Numbered from the stretch's first letter, positions 46,185-57,318 are shown. The stretch: DNA of 64,000 nucleotides from Zobellella endophytica (GCF_003012775.1 NZ_PXYG01000004.1:186001-250000); one strand, 5' to 3'. Made by a program: numbers and translations. Notes: generated by a model from the sequence alone, not told the origin.

Positions 46185-46640
46185 TTAGTGACGACCGGAA
46201 GAGCCGAAACCGCCCTCTCCCCGCTCGCTGGCGTCAAATTCATCCACCAGGGTAAACTGGGCCTGAACCACGGGCAAAATCACCAGCTGGGCAATCCGCT
46301 CCCCCGGCTGCACGGTGAAATGGTCCCTTCCCCGGTTCCAGCAGGATACCATTAACTGACCCTGGTAGTCAGAGTCAATCAGGCCAATCAGATTGCCCAG
46401 CACGATGCCGTGCTTATGGCCCAGGCCGGAGCGGGGCAATATGGTGGCGCACAGCCCGGGATCCTGGATGTGGATGGCAATGCCGGTGGGGATCAGTCTG
46501 GTGTCACCCGGAGCCAGCTCCAGGGCTTCGTCCAGGCAGGCGCGCAGATCGAGGCCGGCGGAGCCGGGGGTGGCGTAGGCGGGGAGCGGGAAGTCGGTGC
46601 CCACGCGGGGGTCGAGAATTTTCAGTTCAATGGGTTTCAT
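46185..46640 (-). CDS. dut: Deoxyuridine 5'-triphosphate nucleotidohydrolase (dUTPase)
   Basis: The 151-residue trimeric enzyme hydrolyses dUTP to dUMP. The five dUTPase motifs are visible, among them [42 protein letters not shown] and the C-terminal [12 protein letters not shown] that closes the active site. The ATG at 46640 overlaps the end of coaBC by 14 bp. Confidence 0.97.
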   Translation of the reverse strand: MKPIELKILDPRVGTDFPLPAYATPGSAGLDLRACLDEALELAPGDTRLIPTGIAIHIQDPGLCATILPRSGLGHKHGIVLGNLIGLIDSDYQGQLMVSCWNRGRDHFTVQPGERIAQLVILPVVQAQFTLVDEFDASERGEGGFGSSGRH

Positions 46641-47835
46641 TATATTTTTCTGCAATTAAGGTCATAAGGTGCCGGGCCAGCTCGGTTTTGCCAGCCAGCG
46701 GCAGCTCGGCCCGACCGGCGGGCCAGAACACGGTGAGGGCGTTGTCGTCGCTGTTGAAGCCTTGCCCGGCCAGGGACACGTCGTTGGCAGCGATCATGTC
46801 CAGCCCCTTGCGGCTGAGCTTGTCCCGGGCGTATTTTTCCACATCCCGGGTTTCGGCCGCAAATCCCACGGTAAAGGGCTTGCCCGGCAAGGCCGCCACT
46901 TCGGCCACGATATCGGGGTTTTTGGTCAGTTCGATGACCAGGGTGTCGCTGTCGGTCTTCTTGATTTTCTGCTCGGCCACCGTCCTGGGGGCGTAGTCGG
47001 CCACCGCCGCACAGGCCACGAAAATATGCTGGCTGCCGATATGGCGCATGACCGCCTGGTGCATCTGGCGGGCGCTTTCCACATCGATGCGGGTCACGCC
47101 GGCAGGAGTGGCCAGGGCCACCGGGCCGCTCACCAGGGTGACTTCGGCCCCGAGCGCCGCCGCCGCCGCCGCCAGGGCGAAGCCCATCTTGCCGGAGCTG
47201 TGATTGGAGAGGAAACGCACCGGATCCAGCGGCTCGCGGGTGGGGCCGGCGGTGAGCATCAGTTTGATCCCCGCCAATGGCTGCATTTTGGGCGCAAGAT
47301 GCTGCTCGATGAGCGCCACCAGCTCCAGCGGCTCCAGCATGCGGCCCGGGCCGACATCGCCGCAGGCCTGGCTGCCCTGGGCCGGGCCCCAGATGGGGAT
47401 TTTTCGGCCGGCCAGGGTCGTCAGGTTAGCCTGGGTGGCGGCATTGAGGTACATCTGCTGGTTCATGGCCGGGGCCAGGGCAACCGGGGCCGGAGTGGCC
47501 AGGCAGAGGGTGGTCAGCAGATCGTCGGCCAGGCCGGCGGCGAGCCGGGCCAGGGTGTTGGCGCTGGCCGGGGCAATCAGCACCAGGTCGGCCCACCTGG
47601 CCAGCTCGATATGGCCCATGCCGGCCTCCGCTGCCGGATCCAGCAGGGTATCCGATACCGGTTCGCCCGATACCGCCTGCAGGGTGAGCGGGGTGATAAA
47701 GGCCTTGGCGGAGTCGGTCATCACCACCCGCACCGCGGCGCCCTGTTCTTTCAGCCGGCGGACCAGATCGGCACTTTTATAGGCCGCGATACCACCGGTG
47801 ATCCCAATAAGAATGCGTTTTCCCGTTAATGACAT
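46627..47835 (-). CDS. coaBC: Bifunctional phosphopantothenoylcysteine decarboxylase/synthetase
   Basis: The 402-residue protein makes 4'-phosphopantetheine for coenzyme A. The N-terminal CoaC flavoprotein part shows [10 protein letters not shown], a serine/threonine flavin loop and PAMNQQMY; the C-terminal CoaB part has [27 protein letters not shown] and the KIKK substrate lysines. It heads the coaBC-dut-slmA unit, divergent from radC. The next CoA enzyme, coaD, lies about 2 kb away. Confidence 0.97.
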   Translation of the reverse strand: MSLTGKRILIGITGGIAAYKSADLVRRLKEQGAAVRVVMTDSAKAFITPLTLQAVSGEPVSDTLLDPAAEAGMGHIELARWADLVLIAPASANTLARLAAGLADDLLTTLCLATPAPVALAPAMNQQMYLNAATQANLTTLAGRKIPIWGPAQGSQACGDVGPGRMLEPLELVALIEQHLAPKMQPLAGIKLMLTAGPTREPLDPVRFLSNHSSGKMGFALAAAAAALGAEVTLVSGPVALATPAGVTRIDVESARQMHQAVMRHIGSQHIFVACAAVADYAPRTVAEQKIKKTDSDTLVIELTKNPDIVAEVAALPGKPFTVGFAAETRDVEKYARDKLSRKGLDMIAANDVSLAGQGFNSDDNALTVFWPAGRAELPLAGKTELARHLMTLIAEKYNETH

Positions 47836-47947
47836 GGCTGTGTTCCACAGGCTGACAGGCGGACCAGATTACCACAAAAGGGTGAAGGGTGCGGCCATGG
47901 CCGCCGGCTGGACTAGGCTTTAACGGTGGTGTCGGGGGAGAAGCGGG

Positions 47948-48622
47948 ATGAGCATCAAGGACTGGCCGGAGGGGGAGCGGCCCCGGGAGAAACTGCTGTG
48001 CCGCGGGCCGGCCAGCCTGTCGGACGCCGAGCTGCTGGCGATTTTTCTGCGCACCGGCAGCCGGGGCATGGACGCGGTGACCCTGGCACGTACCCTGCTG
48101 AGCCAGTTCGGCTCCCTGCGCCAGTTGCTGCTGGCGGACCAGCAGCAGTTTTGCGAGGGCCCGGGTCTCGGGCTGGCCAAATACGTGCAGCTGCAGGCCA
48201 GCCTGGAGCTGATGCGCCGCTTCCTGGATGAAAAGCTGATGCGCGAGCATGCGCTCACCAGCCCGGAGCTGACCCGCCAGTACCTGCAGGCGCAACTGCG
48301 GGATCAGGACCGGGAAGTCTTTGCCCTGCTGTTGCTCGACAACCAGCACCGGGTGATCCGGTTTCACGAGCTGTTTTTCGGCACCCTGGACGCGGCGGCG
48401 GTCTACCCGCGGGAAATCGTGGCCCAGGCGCTCAAACTGGGTGCCGCGGCGGTGATTTTGGTGCATAATCATCCATCCGGAGTGGCCGAGCCCAGCCGGG
48501 CGGATCGCATGATCACCGAACGTATTCAAGCTGCTCTGGGGCTGCTGGATATCCGGGTGTTGGATCATCTGGTGGTTGGTGATGGTGAAACCGTATCTTT
48601 TGCCGAGCGTGGCTGGCTTTAG
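47948..48622 (+). CDS. radC: RadC-family JAB-domain protein
   Basis: The 224-residue protein has an N-terminal helix-hairpin-helix-like region and a C-terminal JAMM metal site (EIV..., HNHPSG, then an Asp ten residues on, S-R-A-D). Despite the historic repair name, its biochemical role is unclear. It lies divergent from coaBC and upstream of rpmB, as in E. coli. Confidence 0.94.
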   Translation: MSIKDWPEGERPREKLLCRGPASLSDAELLAIFLRTGSRGMDAVTLARTLLSQFGSLRQLLLADQQQFCEGPGLGLAKYVQLQASLELMRRFLDEKLMREHALTSPELTRQYLQAQLRDQDREVFALLLLDNQHRVIRFHELFFGTLDAAAVYPREIVAQALKLGAAAVILVHNHPSGVAEPSRADRMITERIQAALGLLDIRVLDHLVVGDGETVSFAERGWL

Positions 48623-48643
48623 TGCCGGGCGCTTGGCTTTTTG

Positions 48644-48672
48644 TTGATCTCGAGCTCAGTATGCTGTATAAA
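48644..48672 (+). promoter_or_regulatory. Sigma-70 promoter of rpmB-rpmG
   Basis: TTGATC (48644-48649) and TATAAA (48667-48672) are separated by 17 bp. Transcription would start near 48680, giving a leader of about 75 nt before rpmB. Confidence 0.6.
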
Positions 48673-48753
48673 TTGCCGCCTTATTTTGCCCCGATAGACG
48701 GCCAACGGGGTGATTGATTGCTCGAGCAAAAGTAAGTTTTGGAGAAGACTGAC

Positions 48754-48990
48754 ATGTCTAAAGTATGCCAAGTAACTGGTAAGCGGCCAGCTGTTGGTAA
48801 CAACCGCTCTCACGCGAACAACGCCACCAAGCGTCGCTTCCTGCCCAACCTGCAGACTCACCGTTTCTGGGTTGAGAGCGAGAAGCGTTTTGTAAAACTG
48901 CGCATCACCACCAAGGGTATGCGTATTATTGACAAAAAAGGTATCGACAGTGTCCTGGCTGACCTGCGTGCCCGTGGCGAAAAGGTCTAA
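48754..48990 (+). CDS. rpmB: 50S ribosomal protein L28
   Basis: The 78-residue protein matches E. coli L28 closely ([30 protein letters not shown]). The ATG at 48754 has TTGGAG upstream and gives the standard length; an in-frame ATG at 48739 is upstream of the ribosome site. It is followed by rpmG after 11 bp. Confidence 0.98.
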   Translation: MSKVCQVTGKRPAVGNNRSHANNATKRRFLPNLQTHRFWVESEKRFVKLRITTKGMRIIDKKGIDSVLADLRARGEKV

Positions 48991-49001
48991 GGAGATAACC
49001 C

Positions 49002-49169
49002 ATGGCTAAAGGTATTCGCGAGAAGATCCGCCTGAACTCCAGCGCTGGTACTGGTCACTTCTACACCACGACCAAGAACAAGCGCAACATGCCCGAGAAA
49101 ATGGAGATCAAAAAATTCGATCCCGTTATCCGCCAGCATGTGATCTACAAAGAAGGCAAAATCAAGTAA
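49002..49169 (+). CDS. rpmG: 50S ribosomal protein L33
   Basis: The 55-residue protein reads [20 protein letters not shown] at its start and ends EGKIK, as in gammaproteobacterial L33. It lacks the CxxC zinc pairs, so it is the zinc-independent form. AAGGAG precedes the ATG. It is co-transcribed with rpmB and followed by a strong terminator. Confidence 0.98.
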   Translation: MAKGIREKIRLNSSAGTGHFYTTTKNKRNMPEKMEIKKFDPVIRQHVIYKEGKIK

Positions 49170-49183
49170 GATTGCGCCCTCGC

Positions 49184-49212
49184 AAAAAACCCGGCCCCGG
49201 CCGGGTTTTTTT
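49184..49212 (+). terminator. Rho-independent terminator after rpmG
   Basis: AAAAAACCCGGCC pairs with GGCCGGGTTTTTT around a CC loop, ending in seven Ts, 15 bp past the rpmG stop. Confidence 0.94.
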
Positions 49213-49262
49213 ATAGCCGCCACCTTGGCTATACTGCCGCCTCAGCGCAACAGGAGAGCGAG

Positions 49263-50075
49263 ATGCCGGAGTTACCAGAAGTCGAAGTCAGCCGTTTGGG
49301 CATCACCCCCTTTGTTCTGGGCGAGTCGGTGATGCGGGTGGTGGTGCGCAATCCCAGCCTGCGCTGGCCGGTACCGGCGGACATCCAGGAGCTGGCCGGC
49401 CTCACCATCACCGGCGTTCGTCGCCGGGCCAAGTACCTGCTGCTGGAGACCGACTGGGGCACCGCCATCCTACACCTGGGCATGTCCGGCAACCTCAAGG
49501 TGCTGCCCCACGGCACACCGGCGGGCAAGCACGATCACGTGGACATCGAGCTGGCCAACGGCAAGCTGCTGCGGCTCAACGATCCGCGCCGCTTCGGCTG
49601 CCTGCTGTGGACCCGGGCGCCGGCGGAGCAGCACCCACTGCTGGCCAGGCTGGGGCCGGAGCCGCTCACCGACGCCTTCGACGGCGACTACCTGTACCGG
49701 CGCAGCCGGGGCCGCAAGACCGCCATCAAGCAGTTCATCATGGATAACCAGGTGGTGGTGGGGGTGGGCAATATCTACGCCAACGAGTCGTTGTTCGCCG
49801 CCGGTATCCACCCCGGGCGGGAGGCGGGCAATATCGGCCGGGAGCGTTACCTGAAACTGGCCGGGGAGATCAAAGCGGTACTGGCGCGGGCCATCGGCCA
49901 GGGCGGTACCACCCTGAAGGATTTTACCGGCAGCGACGGCAAGCCCGGCTATTTCGTGCAGGAACTGCAGGTATACGGCCGCACCGGCCAGCCTTGCACG
50001 AGTTGCGGCGGCCTGCTGCGGGAGCTGCGTATGAACGGCCGCAGCACCGTGTTCTGCCCCCTGTGCCAGCGCTGA
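49263..50075 (+). CDS. mutM: Formamidopyrimidine-DNA glycosylase
   Basis: The 270-residue repair enzyme removes 8-oxoguanine. Pro2 and Glu3 of MPELPEVE form the catalytic N-terminus. The H2TH region contains [12 protein letters not shown], and the C-terminal zinc finger has two C-x2-C pairs (CTSCGG and CPLCQ). It ends 3 bp from the convergent coaD stop. Confidence 0.97.
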   Translation: MPELPEVEVSRLGITPFVLGESVMRVVVRNPSLRWPVPADIQELAGLTITGVRRRAKYLLLETDWGTAILHLGMSGNLKVLPHGTPAGKHDHVDIELANGKLLRLNDPRRFGCLLWTRAPAEQHPLLARLGPEPLTDAFDGDYLYRRSRGRKTAIKQFIMDNQVVVGVGNIYANESLFAAGIHPGREAGNIGRERYLKLAGEIKAVLARAIGQGGTTLKDFTGSDGKPGYFVQELQVYGRTGQPCTSCGGLLRELRMNGRSTVFCPLCQR

Positions 50076-50078
50076 GGA

Positions 50079-50567
<489 letters not shown>

Positions 50568-50636
50568 TTATTAACAAAACGGAAGTAAAGAGTTTGGGGT
50601 AGAATAGCGCAGCATGACGGCAAGCGGGAGAGCGAG

Positions 50637-51662
50637 ATGAAGCGGGTACTGGTGGTTCGCAACGACAAGATTGGTGATTTTATGCTGGCCTGGCCGGCGT
50701 TTGCCATGCTCAAGGCATCGCTCGGCGGTGAAATCACCGCCTTGGTGCCGGGGTACACCCGCGAACTGGCCGAGTTATGCCCGGATATCGACCATATCAT
50801 GCTGGATCCGGGCAAGCAGGCCCCGCCGGCCGCGCAACGGGCCCTGCTGGACCAGCTGCAGGCCGGCCGGTTCGACGCGGTTGTCTGCCTGTTTTCCAAT
50901 TTTCGCAACGCCAAACTGATGTGGCAGGCCGGTATCCGCCAGCGCTGGGCGCCGGCGACCAAGCTGGCCCAGATCTTCTACAACCACCGGGTGACCCAGC
51001 GCCGCTCGCAGTCGGCCAAGCCGGAATACGAATACAACCTGGATCTGGCCCGGGCCCTGCTTCGCCATAATGGGATCGCGGTGGTGGAGCCCCGGCCGCC
51101 CTACCTGCGCTTCGAGGCTGCCGCCCTGGCCGGCTTCCGGGCGCAGCAGGCGGCGGCGCTGGGTATCGCCGCCGACCGGCCCTGGCTGCTGGTGCATGCG
51201 GGCAGCGGTGGCTCGGCCAACAATCTCTTGGCGGGCCAGTACGGGCAGTTGATCCGCGGCCTGTGCGACCAGTTCCCCGGGGTGCAGCCGGTGCTGACCG
51301 CCGGGCCCGGTGAGCAGGCACTGGCGGAGCAGGTGGCGGCAGAGGCGGAAAGCGGCGCCGTGGTGGCTCATGGCCTGGCGCTGCCGGACTTCTGCCGGCT
51401 GCTGGCCTGCGGCAGCCTGTTCGTGGCCGGCAGCACCGGCCCCCTGCATATCGCCGCCGCCCTGGACGTGCCCACGGTGGGGTTTTTCCCGTTGCGCCGC
51501 TCGGCCACCCCGTTGCGCTGGCGGCCGCTCAACAGCGAGGGGCGGCACCTGGCGTTTCATCCCCCCGGCGAGGACGGCGAACAGGTCGAGGACATGAGCC
51601 GGGTGGACATCGGCGCCGTGGTGGAGGCGGCTACTCTCTGGGCCCGCGGGTACTTGTCCTGA
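50637..51662 (+). CDS. GT9 glycosyltransferase (heptosyltransferase family)
   Basis: The 341-residue protein begins [20 protein letters not shown], the GT9 N-terminal motif with the catalytic Asp, and has [12 protein letters not shown] and the donor-binding [22 protein letters not shown]. It should add a heptose or related sugar to the LPS inner core. It diverges from coaD. Its 3' end overlaps the convergent GT2 gene by 32 bp. Which heptose it adds cannot be told. Confidence 0.87.
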   Translation: MKRVLVVRNDKIGDFMLAWPAFAMLKASLGGEITALVPGYTRELAELCPDIDHIMLDPGKQAPPAAQRALLDQLQAGRFDAVVCLFSNFRNAKLMWQAGIRQRWAPATKLAQIFYNHRVTQRRSQSAKPEYEYNLDLARALLRHNGIAVVEPRPPYLRFEAAALAGFRAQQAAALGIAADRPWLLVHAGSGGSANNLLAGQYGQLIRGLCDQFPGVQPVLTAGPGEQALAEQVAAEAESGAVVAHGLALPDFCRLLACGSLFVAGSTGPLHIAAALDVPTVGFFPLRRSATPLRWRPLNSEGRHLAFHPPGEDGEQVEDMSRVDIGAVVEAATLWARGYLS

Positions 51663-52410
51663 TCCACAGGTCGGCGTACTTCACGAAAGTGGAGTGGGCC
51701 GACAGCAGGGAGAGCAACAGCCCCTGCCGGCCGTCCAGAAAGCCCGCCTTCAGCAGATACATCTTGAGGAAGCAGCCCACCCCGTGCAGCAGGCCCTGGG
51801 CCAGCGAGCCTTGCTTTCCCCTTTGTTCCCGCTGCTCCGCCCAGGCGGCGGCATAGCCCGCCGACTTCACCAGGTAGTGCTGCAGATCCTGGTAGGTGTA
51901 ATGCAGCAAATCGCCGTCCAGCCGGGCGATACGGCTGCCGGGCGGTAGCTCGACCTTTTCGTGCACCAGGGCGTCGTTGTAGCCGGTCAACGCCCTGGGG
52001 TAGAGCCGCAGCACCCGATCCGGGTACCAGCCGCAGTGACGGATAAAACGGCCGAACACCCAGGACAGGCGGGAAATGGCATAGATGGTGTCGTCGGTGG
52101 GGCGGGCCAGCACCGCCTCTATGCTGGCCCTGAGTTCGGGGGTGACCCGCTCGTCCGCGTCTACCCACAGCACCCAGTCGGAGCGCACATGGCCTTGGGC
52201 GAGCTGCCGCTGGCGGCCGAAGCCGGGCCAGTCGGTGTTTTCGAAGAAACGCACGCCGGCGGCTTCGGCCACTTCCCGGGTACGGTCGGTACTGCCGGAG
52301 TCCAGCACCACGATTTCATCCACCCAGTCCAGGGTGGCCAGGCAATCGACCAGATTGTCCGCCTCGTTCTTGACGATCAGGACGGCGGCGAGGGTAGGGC
52401 GCTGGCTCAT
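51631..52410 (-). CDS. waaE: GT2 glycosyltransferase of the LPS core (WaaE/LgtF-like)
   Basis: The 259-residue GT-A enzyme starts [18 protein letters not shown] and has [11 protein letters not shown] and the DxD motif WVDADERV, with the family stretch [13 protein letters not shown]. WaaE/LgtF proteins add a beta-1,4-glucose to heptose I of the core. It overlaps the preceding GT9 gene by 4 bp, so these two are co-translated. Confidence 0.85.
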   Translation of the reverse strand: MSQRPTLAAVLIVKNEADNLVDCLATLDWVDEIVVLDSGSTDRTREVAEAAGVRFFENTDWPGFGRQRQLAQGHVRSDWVLWVDADERVTPELRASIEAVLARPTDDTIYAISRLSWVFGRFIRHCGWYPDRVLRLYPRALTGYNDALVHEKVELPPGSRIARLDGDLLHYTYQDLQHYLVKSAGYAAAWAEQREQRGKQGSLAQGLLHGVGCFLKMYLLKAGFLDGRQGLLLSLLSAHSTFVKYADLWIRTSTRGPRE

Positions 52411-53468
52411 AAGGGCTCCTGTAACAGGTTGAAATCCCGGGTGATGCGGTCGAACTGGGCGAGGACGCTGTCCGGGGTGATGCGTTGCATGGCATGGGGA
52501 TCCCTGACCCGGGTGCGCCAGGGCAGCCGGTCGGCGGTTTTACCGGTTTCCGCCAGCAGCGCCTCGTCGTAGACGCTGACCACATAGTCCCGGCACCAGT
52601 AGGGGCCGGTGCGCCGGGGGTTGTGGTGGGCGTAGAGGCCGATGACCGGGGTGCCGACCAGGGTCGCCATGTGGGTGGGGCCGGTGTCCGGGGCCACCAC
52701 CAGGGCGGCGATCTTGATGAGGGCCAGCAACTGCGGCAGGCTGGTCTGGCCGACCAGGTTTTCATCGATATTTTCGCTCAATTGGCAGACGTTCGCTGCC
52801 AGTTCCTGTTCTATCCTGGCCGGGCTGCCGATCAGCGCCACCCTCATGCCGCGGGCATGGGCATGATCGGCCAAGGCGGCGTAGCCGGCGGCGGTCCAGT
52901 TCTTGTAGGCCTTGCTGGCGGCCGGGCAGATCAGCAGCAGCGGCCGGCCGCTTCGGTAGGGGGCGGCCCATGCCATGGCGTCGGCCGGTACCGGGAAATC
53001 CCAGCTGGGGCTGGCCTCCCCGAGCCCCAGCGCCAGGCCGAAGCCCATAAAGCCCTCCACCACGTGATCGCCGGTGGCGGCCACCTTGCGATTGGTGAAC
53101 AGCCACTGGCCGTCCTTGGCCCGTTCCCGCTCGAAGCCCAGCCGGTGATTCGCCCTGATGCCGAGGCTCACCAGGCTGGCCCGCAAGGCCGCCTGCATAT
53201 GCAGCAGGGCATCGAACCGCCGCCCCCGCAGTGCCCGCCAGATGGCCAGGTAGCCGCGCCAGCCCGCCTTCTTGTCGAAGGTGATCACTTCCACCCCGGG
53301 CAGCAGCCGCAGCAGCTTGGCTTCGACCGTGCCGGTGACCCAGGTGATGCGGGTCCGGGGCCACTGGCGCTGGATGGCCTGTACCAGCGCGACCGCATGG
53401 CAACAGTCGCCGATGGCAGACAAGCGCAATACGCAGAGGGACTCGGGAGCCGTGGTGAACAGTGCCAT
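52407..53468 (-). CDS. GT9 heptosyltransferase (WaaC/OpsX-like)
   Basis: The 353-residue enzyme has the GT9 start [21 protein letters not shown] and the C-terminal [22 protein letters not shown]. The pattern resembles heptosyltransferase I enzymes that attach the first heptose to Kdo. It leads the pair with waaE. As waaF is recognisable further on, this gene or the one at 50637 must supply heptose I. Confidence 0.85.
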   Translation of the reverse strand: MALFTTAPESLCVLRLSAIGDCCHAVALVQAIQRQWPRTRITWVTGTVEAKLLRLLPGVEVITFDKKAGWRGYLAIWRALRGRRFDALLHMQAALRASLVSLGIRANHRLGFERERAKDGQWLFTNRKVAATGDHVVEGFMGFGLALGLGEASPSWDFPVPADAMAWAAPYRSGRPLLLICPAASKAYKNWTAAGYAALADHAHARGMRVALIGSPARIEQELAANVCQLSENIDENLVGQTSLPQLLALIKIAALVVAPDTGPTHMATLVGTPVIGLYAHHNPRRTGPYWCRDYVVSVYDEALLAETGKTADRLPWRTRVRDPHAMQRITPDSVLAQFDRITRDFNLLQEPL

Positions 53469-53553
53469 AGGTGAACTCTCGTTAAACTGAGTCCGGCATT
53501 ATGCAAAGGCTTTCGGGCCATGTAAAATCTGTGTTTTCGCTGGGGGGATGGTA

Positions 53554-54261
53554 ATGGAACGAATTGAGCACGGCTCTGAGATTATCTGGTACGACCAGGA
53601 GTGCTTTGGGGATTTCAACCGGGATTTTTTTGAGATTGACTACTGGCGTGAGCAGAATGCCATTCGCGGCAAGGCGGTCGGGCGCAACACCACCTGGTTC
53701 GTGGAGGACGAGGTGGGCCACAAGGTGCTGCGCCACTACTACCGGGGCGGCATGATCGGCCGGGTGATGGAAGACACCTTCCTGCACGTGGCCGAGTCCA
53801 AGAGCCGGGCCATGGCGGAGTTTACCGTGCTGGCCAAGCTGCATCGCCGGGGGCTGCCGGTGCCCCGGCCCTGCGCCGCGCGCATGGTGCGTTCCAATCT
53901 GGTGTACCGGGCCGACATCATCCTTACCCGCATCAACAACGCCCGCGATCTGGTGGCGATCCTCCAGGATACGGCGCTGGACAAGGGGCAGTGGCAGGCC
54001 GTCGGCCGGACCATCCGCCAGTTTCACGATGCCGGCCTCTATCATGCGGATCTGAACAGCCACAACGTATTGCTGGACGACAGCGGCAAGAGCTGGCTGA
54101 TCGACTTCGACAAGTGCCACTTCCGCCAGCCGGGCAGCTGGTCCCGGGAGAACATGGATCGGCTGCTGCGTTCGTTCCGCAAGGAGCAGCGCCTGCATCC
54201 CGACTTTAACTGGAGTGAGCAGGACTGGCAGGCGCTGCTGAGCGGCTACAGGTCGAGCTGA
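53554..54261 (+). CDS. kdkA: 3-deoxy-D-manno-octulosonic acid (Kdo) kinase
   Basis: The 235-residue kinase has the eukaryotic-like kinase motifs HADLNSHNVLL (catalytic loop) and IDFDKC (DFG equivalent), characteristic of KdkA/WaaP proteins. It phosphorylates Kdo at O-4, which usually goes with a single-Kdo inner core, as in Vibrio and Haemophilus. The ATG at 53554 is better spaced from GGGGGG than the ATG at 53548. The last 16 bp overlap the end of waaA on the other strand. Confidence 0.9.
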   Translation: MERIEHGSEIIWYDQECFGDFNRDFFEIDYWREQNAIRGKAVGRNTTWFVEDEVGHKVLRHYYRGGMIGRVMEDTFLHVAESKSRAMAEFTVLAKLHRRGLPVPRPCAARMVRSNLVYRADIILTRINNARDLVAILQDTALDKGQWQAVGRTIRQFHDAGLYHADLNSHNVLLDDSGKSWLIDFDKCHFRQPGSWSRENMDRLLRSFRKEQRLHPDFNWSEQDWQALLSGYRSS

Positions 54262-55514
54262 GTCTCGATGCGGCGCAGGGTGTTGGCCAGGGCCCCCCTG
54301 TTGGCGGCCACCACCGCCTGTGCCCGCTGCCCCATGGCGCCGGCGAGGGCGGGCGAGGCCAGCAGCCGGCGCAGCTCCTCGGTCAGCTCATCTGCATCCC
54401 GCACCTGGTGCGCACCACCGGTCGCGAGCAGTTGCCGGGCAATATCGCCGAAGTTGAAGGTGGACGGCCCGCTCAGCACCGGCTTGCCCAAGGCCGCGGG
54501 CTCCAGCAGGTTGTGGCCGCCCCGTTCGATCAGGCTGCCGCCGACAAAGGCGATATCGGCCGCCGCCAGCATGATGGGCAGCTCGCCCATGGTATCGCCC
54601 AGGTAGACCTGGTTTTGCGGCCCGGGGCTGCCTTCGGTGCGGCGACCCAGGCTGAAATCCTGCCGTGCCACCAGCTCCGCCACCTGCTCGAAACGCTGGG
54701 GATGACGCGGCACCAGGATCAGCAGGGCATCGGGATGCTGTTGCAGCAACTGGCGATGGGCGGCGAGTAGCTGCTCGTCTTCGCCTTCATGGGTGGAGGC
54801 GGCAATCCACACCGGCCGCTGCGTGCCCAGTTGCGCGCGCAGTTGCCGGCCCTGCTCGATGATATTCTCCCCGTACTCGATATCGAACTTCACCGAGCCG
54901 GTGATGCTGAGCCGCTCCCGGGGCACACCCAGGGCGGAAAAATGTTCGGCGTCATCCCGGTGCTGGCAGGCGATATGGCTGATGTTGGCCGACAACAGCC
55001 TGAAGATGCCATGAAAGCGCCGGTATCTTGCGGCCGAGCGGGCCGACAGCCGGGCATTGAGTACCAGCACCGGCAGCCGGCGCTGGCCGCAGGCGTGCAG
55101 CAGATTGGGCCAGAGTTCGGTTTCCATGATCAGCAGCGCCCGGGGCCGGATGCGGCGCAGAAATAGGCCCACCGCCCAGGGAAAGTCCAGCGGCGCGTAG
55201 CGATGCTCGACCAGGTCGCCCAGTCTGGCTACCTGCTCGGCGCCGGTTCTGGTGGTGGTGCTCACCACGATGGGAAGCTCGGGATGGGCGGCCTTCAGCG
55301 CCTTGAGCAGGGGGGTGGCGGCCACCACTTCGCCCACGCTCACCGCATGCAGCCATAACGGGGCGCAAGCCGGGGGCGACGGCGCCACCAGGCCCAGGTG
55401 TTCCGGCCAGCGGGTACCAAAACCGGGTTTGCCCCGTCTGGGCCAGTACAACAGCCCCAGCAACAGGGGACCGAACAGGTGGATCAACAGGTTGTAGAGC
55501 AGTCGGTATGGCAT
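54246..55514 (-). CDS. waaA: 3-deoxy-D-manno-octulosonic acid transferase
   Basis: The 422-residue GT30 enzyme adds Kdo to lipid A precursor at the inner membrane. It has an N-terminal membrane anchor (LLYNLLIHLFGPLLLGLLYW), the acceptor motif LWLHAVSVGEVVAATPLL with the catalytic Glu, and a donor site FVGGSLIERGGHNLLEPAALGKPV. It follows waaF by 4 bp. The nearby Kdo kinase suggests it adds one Kdo only. Confidence 0.95.
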   Translation of the reverse strand: MPYRLLYNLLIHLFGPLLLGLLYWPRRGKPGFGTRWPEHLGLVAPSPPACAPLWLHAVSVGEVVAATPLLKALKAAHPELPIVVSTTTRTGAEQVARLGDLVEHRYAPLDFPWAVGLFLRRIRPRALLIMETELWPNLLHACGQRRLPVLVLNARLSARSAARYRRFHGIFRLLSANISHIACQHRDDAEHFSALGVPRERLSITGSVKFDIEYGENIIEQGRQLRAQLGTQRPVWIAASTHEGEDEQLLAAHRQLLQQHPDALLILVPRHPQRFEQVAELVARQDFSLGRRTEGSPGPQNQVYLGDTMGELPIMLAAADIAFVGGSLIERGGHNLLEPAALGKPVLSGPSTFNFGDIARQLLATGGAHQVRDADELTEELRRLLASPALAGAMGQRAQAVVAANRGALANTLRRIETQLDL

Positions 55515-55518
55515 GAGG

Positions 55519-56571
55519 TTACCGGCGGGTCGGGATAAGGCTGGGGTCGCTCAGCCTGGCGATTGCCGACAGAACCTGTTCGGCGGGCAGTTCTTTCAGG
55601 CATTTCAGGTGAACCAGCGGACACTCCCGCTTGAAGCAGGGGCGGCACTCGATGTCGGTATGCACTACCGCTACCCGCTCCGCCAGGGGCGGTGTGTACT
55701 GGGGGGAGGTCGACCCGTAGATCCCGACCAGCGGGCGTTGCAGGGCGGCGGCGATATGCATCAGTCCCGAATCGTTGGACACCACGGCGGCGCTGAGCGC
55801 CATCAGATCGATCGCCTGGTGCAGCGAGGTTCTGCCCGCCAGGATATGGCAATATTGCTGCATTTTTGCCGGTAAATAATGTTTTATCGCCTCGGCTACC
55901 GGAATATCCTTGGCCGAGCCGAAAATCCATACCTGAGCTCCCTGTTCGATCTGGTGTCTGGCGACCTCGGCATAATATTGCTCCGGCCAGCGCTTGGCCG
56001 GGCCGAACTCGGCTCCCGGGCACAGGCTCAGAATGGGTCTGTCAGTGGTGAGCGCCAGCTCGGTCAGGGCCTGCTGCTGGTTGTTCGGGTCGACCCGCAA
56101 CGCCGGCCAGGGCAGTTCGGGGAGGCAGTGGTTATCCTTCATCTGCACCCCGGGATAGGCCAGGGAGACATAGCGCTCTACCATCAGCGGGAAATCGGTC
56201 TTGTTGCTGCGCAGGTCGTTCAGCAGACCATAACGGGACTCACCCTTCCAGCCGGTGCGCCTCTTGATGCCGGCAAACAGCGGGATCAGGGCCGACTTGA
56301 GCGAGTTGGGCTGGACGATGGCCCAGTCATACCCTTCTTTCGCCAGCTCCCGGCCGAGACGATAGCGCTCGGCGAGCCGGAAGTCGCCGTGGCCCAGGGG
56401 CATCACTATGGCCCTGTCCACTTCCGGCATCCGTTCCAGCAGGGCGCAGCACCAGGCCGGCGCCATCACGTGCAGCTCCGCCCGCGGATGCAGCCGCTTC
56501 AGGGTGATATACAGGCTCTGGGACATCACCATGTCCCCGACCCAGGAGGGGCCTATGACTAGAATTTTCAT
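55519..56571 (-). CDS. waaF: ADP-heptose--LPS heptosyltransferase II
   Basis: The 350-residue GT9 enzyme adds the second heptose. It starts MKILVIGPSWVGDMVMSQSL and has the WaaF-typical LCPGAEFGPAKRWP and VSNDSGLMHIAAALQRPLVGIYGSTSP. The ATG at 56571 gives the conserved start, though its ribosome site is weak. It is the first gene of the waaF-waaA pair, divergent from the surface-sugar locus. Confidence 0.93.
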   Translation of the reverse strand: MKILVIGPSWVGDMVMSQSLYITLKRLHPRAELHVMAPAWCCALLERMPEVDRAIVMPLGHGDFRLAERYRLGRELAKEGYDWAIVQPNSLKSALIPLFAGIKRRTGWKGESRYGLLNDLRSNKTDFPLMVERYVSLAYPGVQMKDNHCLPELPWPALRVDPNNQQQALTELALTTDRPILSLCPGAEFGPAKRWPEQYYAEVARHQIEQGAQVWIFGSAKDIPVAEAIKHYLPAKMQQYCHILAGRTSLHQAIDLMALSAAVVSNDSGLMHIAAALQRPLVGIYGSTSPQYTPPLAERVAVVHTDIECRPCFKRECPLVHLKCLKELPAEQVLSAIARLSDPSLIPTRR

Positions 56572-56719
56572 CACTGAGCACATCTTGTATTGAGTGTGGG
56601 AGGTATTATACATAGTATTTTATGATCAGTTCAGCTCTGGCTGGCGTCTCGTTGTCATCATGCACATCGAACATATTGTTGTCGTTTCGGTTGTGAACAG
56701 TTTAACTGGGAGAGCGTGA

Positions 56720-57193
56720 TTGTATAAATTCGTTGAGTTGCTACTAACCAATAAACCCTCCAGAAAATTTTCTATAGAAATTGCGCTGATGCGAAAGTTT
56801 GCCAGCAGGGGCAGGTTTCTTAGGAAGTTATTTCAGCGGCGAATATACTACGTATATGGATGTGATATCAGTCAGTCGGCTAACATTCACGAATCGGTTT
56901 CCTTCGTTCATCCGTTAGGGATTGTGATCGGTTCTAAAGCGACGATTGAAGAGGGTTGCTATATATATCAGCATGTTACTATTGGCTCTGATTTTATGGA
57001 CGGTAACGCCATGCCGAAAATAAAAAGAAATACAATGGTTGGGGCCGGGGCAAAGATAATAGGCGGGATCACCGTGGGTGAAAATTGTCTTGTTGGAGCC
57101 AATGCGGTGGTAACAAAAAACATACCGGATAACTCAGTAGTATTCGGCTGTAACCAGATAAAGAGAAGGCAGCAAGAGAACAGTAATCGATGA
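56720..57193 (+). CDS. Hexapeptide-repeat acetyltransferase (serine acetyltransferase-like)
   Basis: The 157-residue protein shows left-handed beta-helix repeats (GIVIGSKATIEEGCYIYQHVTIG, then MVGAGAKIIGGITVGENCLVGANAVVTK). This resembles the catalytic part of CysE and of sugar O-acetyltransferases. The start is TTG with GGGAGAG upstream. The gene is AT-rich and lies between waaF and the nonulosonic acid operon. It probably acetylates a surface sugar; serine acetyltransferase activity is less likely because the N-terminal helical domain is missing. Confidence 0.72.
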   Translation: MYKFVELLLTNKPSRKFSIEIALMRKFASRGRFLRKLFQRRIYYVYGCDISQSANIHESVSFVHPLGIVIGSKATIEEGCYIYQHVTIGSDFMDGNAMPKIKRNTMVGAGAKIIGGITVGENCLVGANAVVTKNIPDNSVVFGCNQIKRRQQENSNR

Positions 57194-57253
57194 AGCAGTG
57201 ATAATGCCAGTGTTTTTTTTAGTTTTGCTGTTGATTGGATATTGTATGGCTGC

Positions 57254-57282
57254 TTTATACGTGTTTTTTTTAATGCTATAAT
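57254..57282 (+). promoter_or_regulatory. Promoter of the nonulosonic acid operon
   Basis: An extended -10, TGCTATAAT (57274-57282), lies 17 bp after TTTATA (57254-57259). Transcription would start about 30 bp before legB. The 125-bp gap is AT-rich and has no JUMPstart/ops sequence. Confidence 0.6.
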
Positions 57283-57318
57283 TGTGAGATATTCAGCGCG
57301 TTGATTTTATGGTGTGAT

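Noticed and set aside
56614-56719. Possible JUMPstart/ops element before the surface-sugar genes.
   Set aside because: The ops core GGCGGTAGCG is absent; only a loose CTGGCTGGCG resemblance is present.
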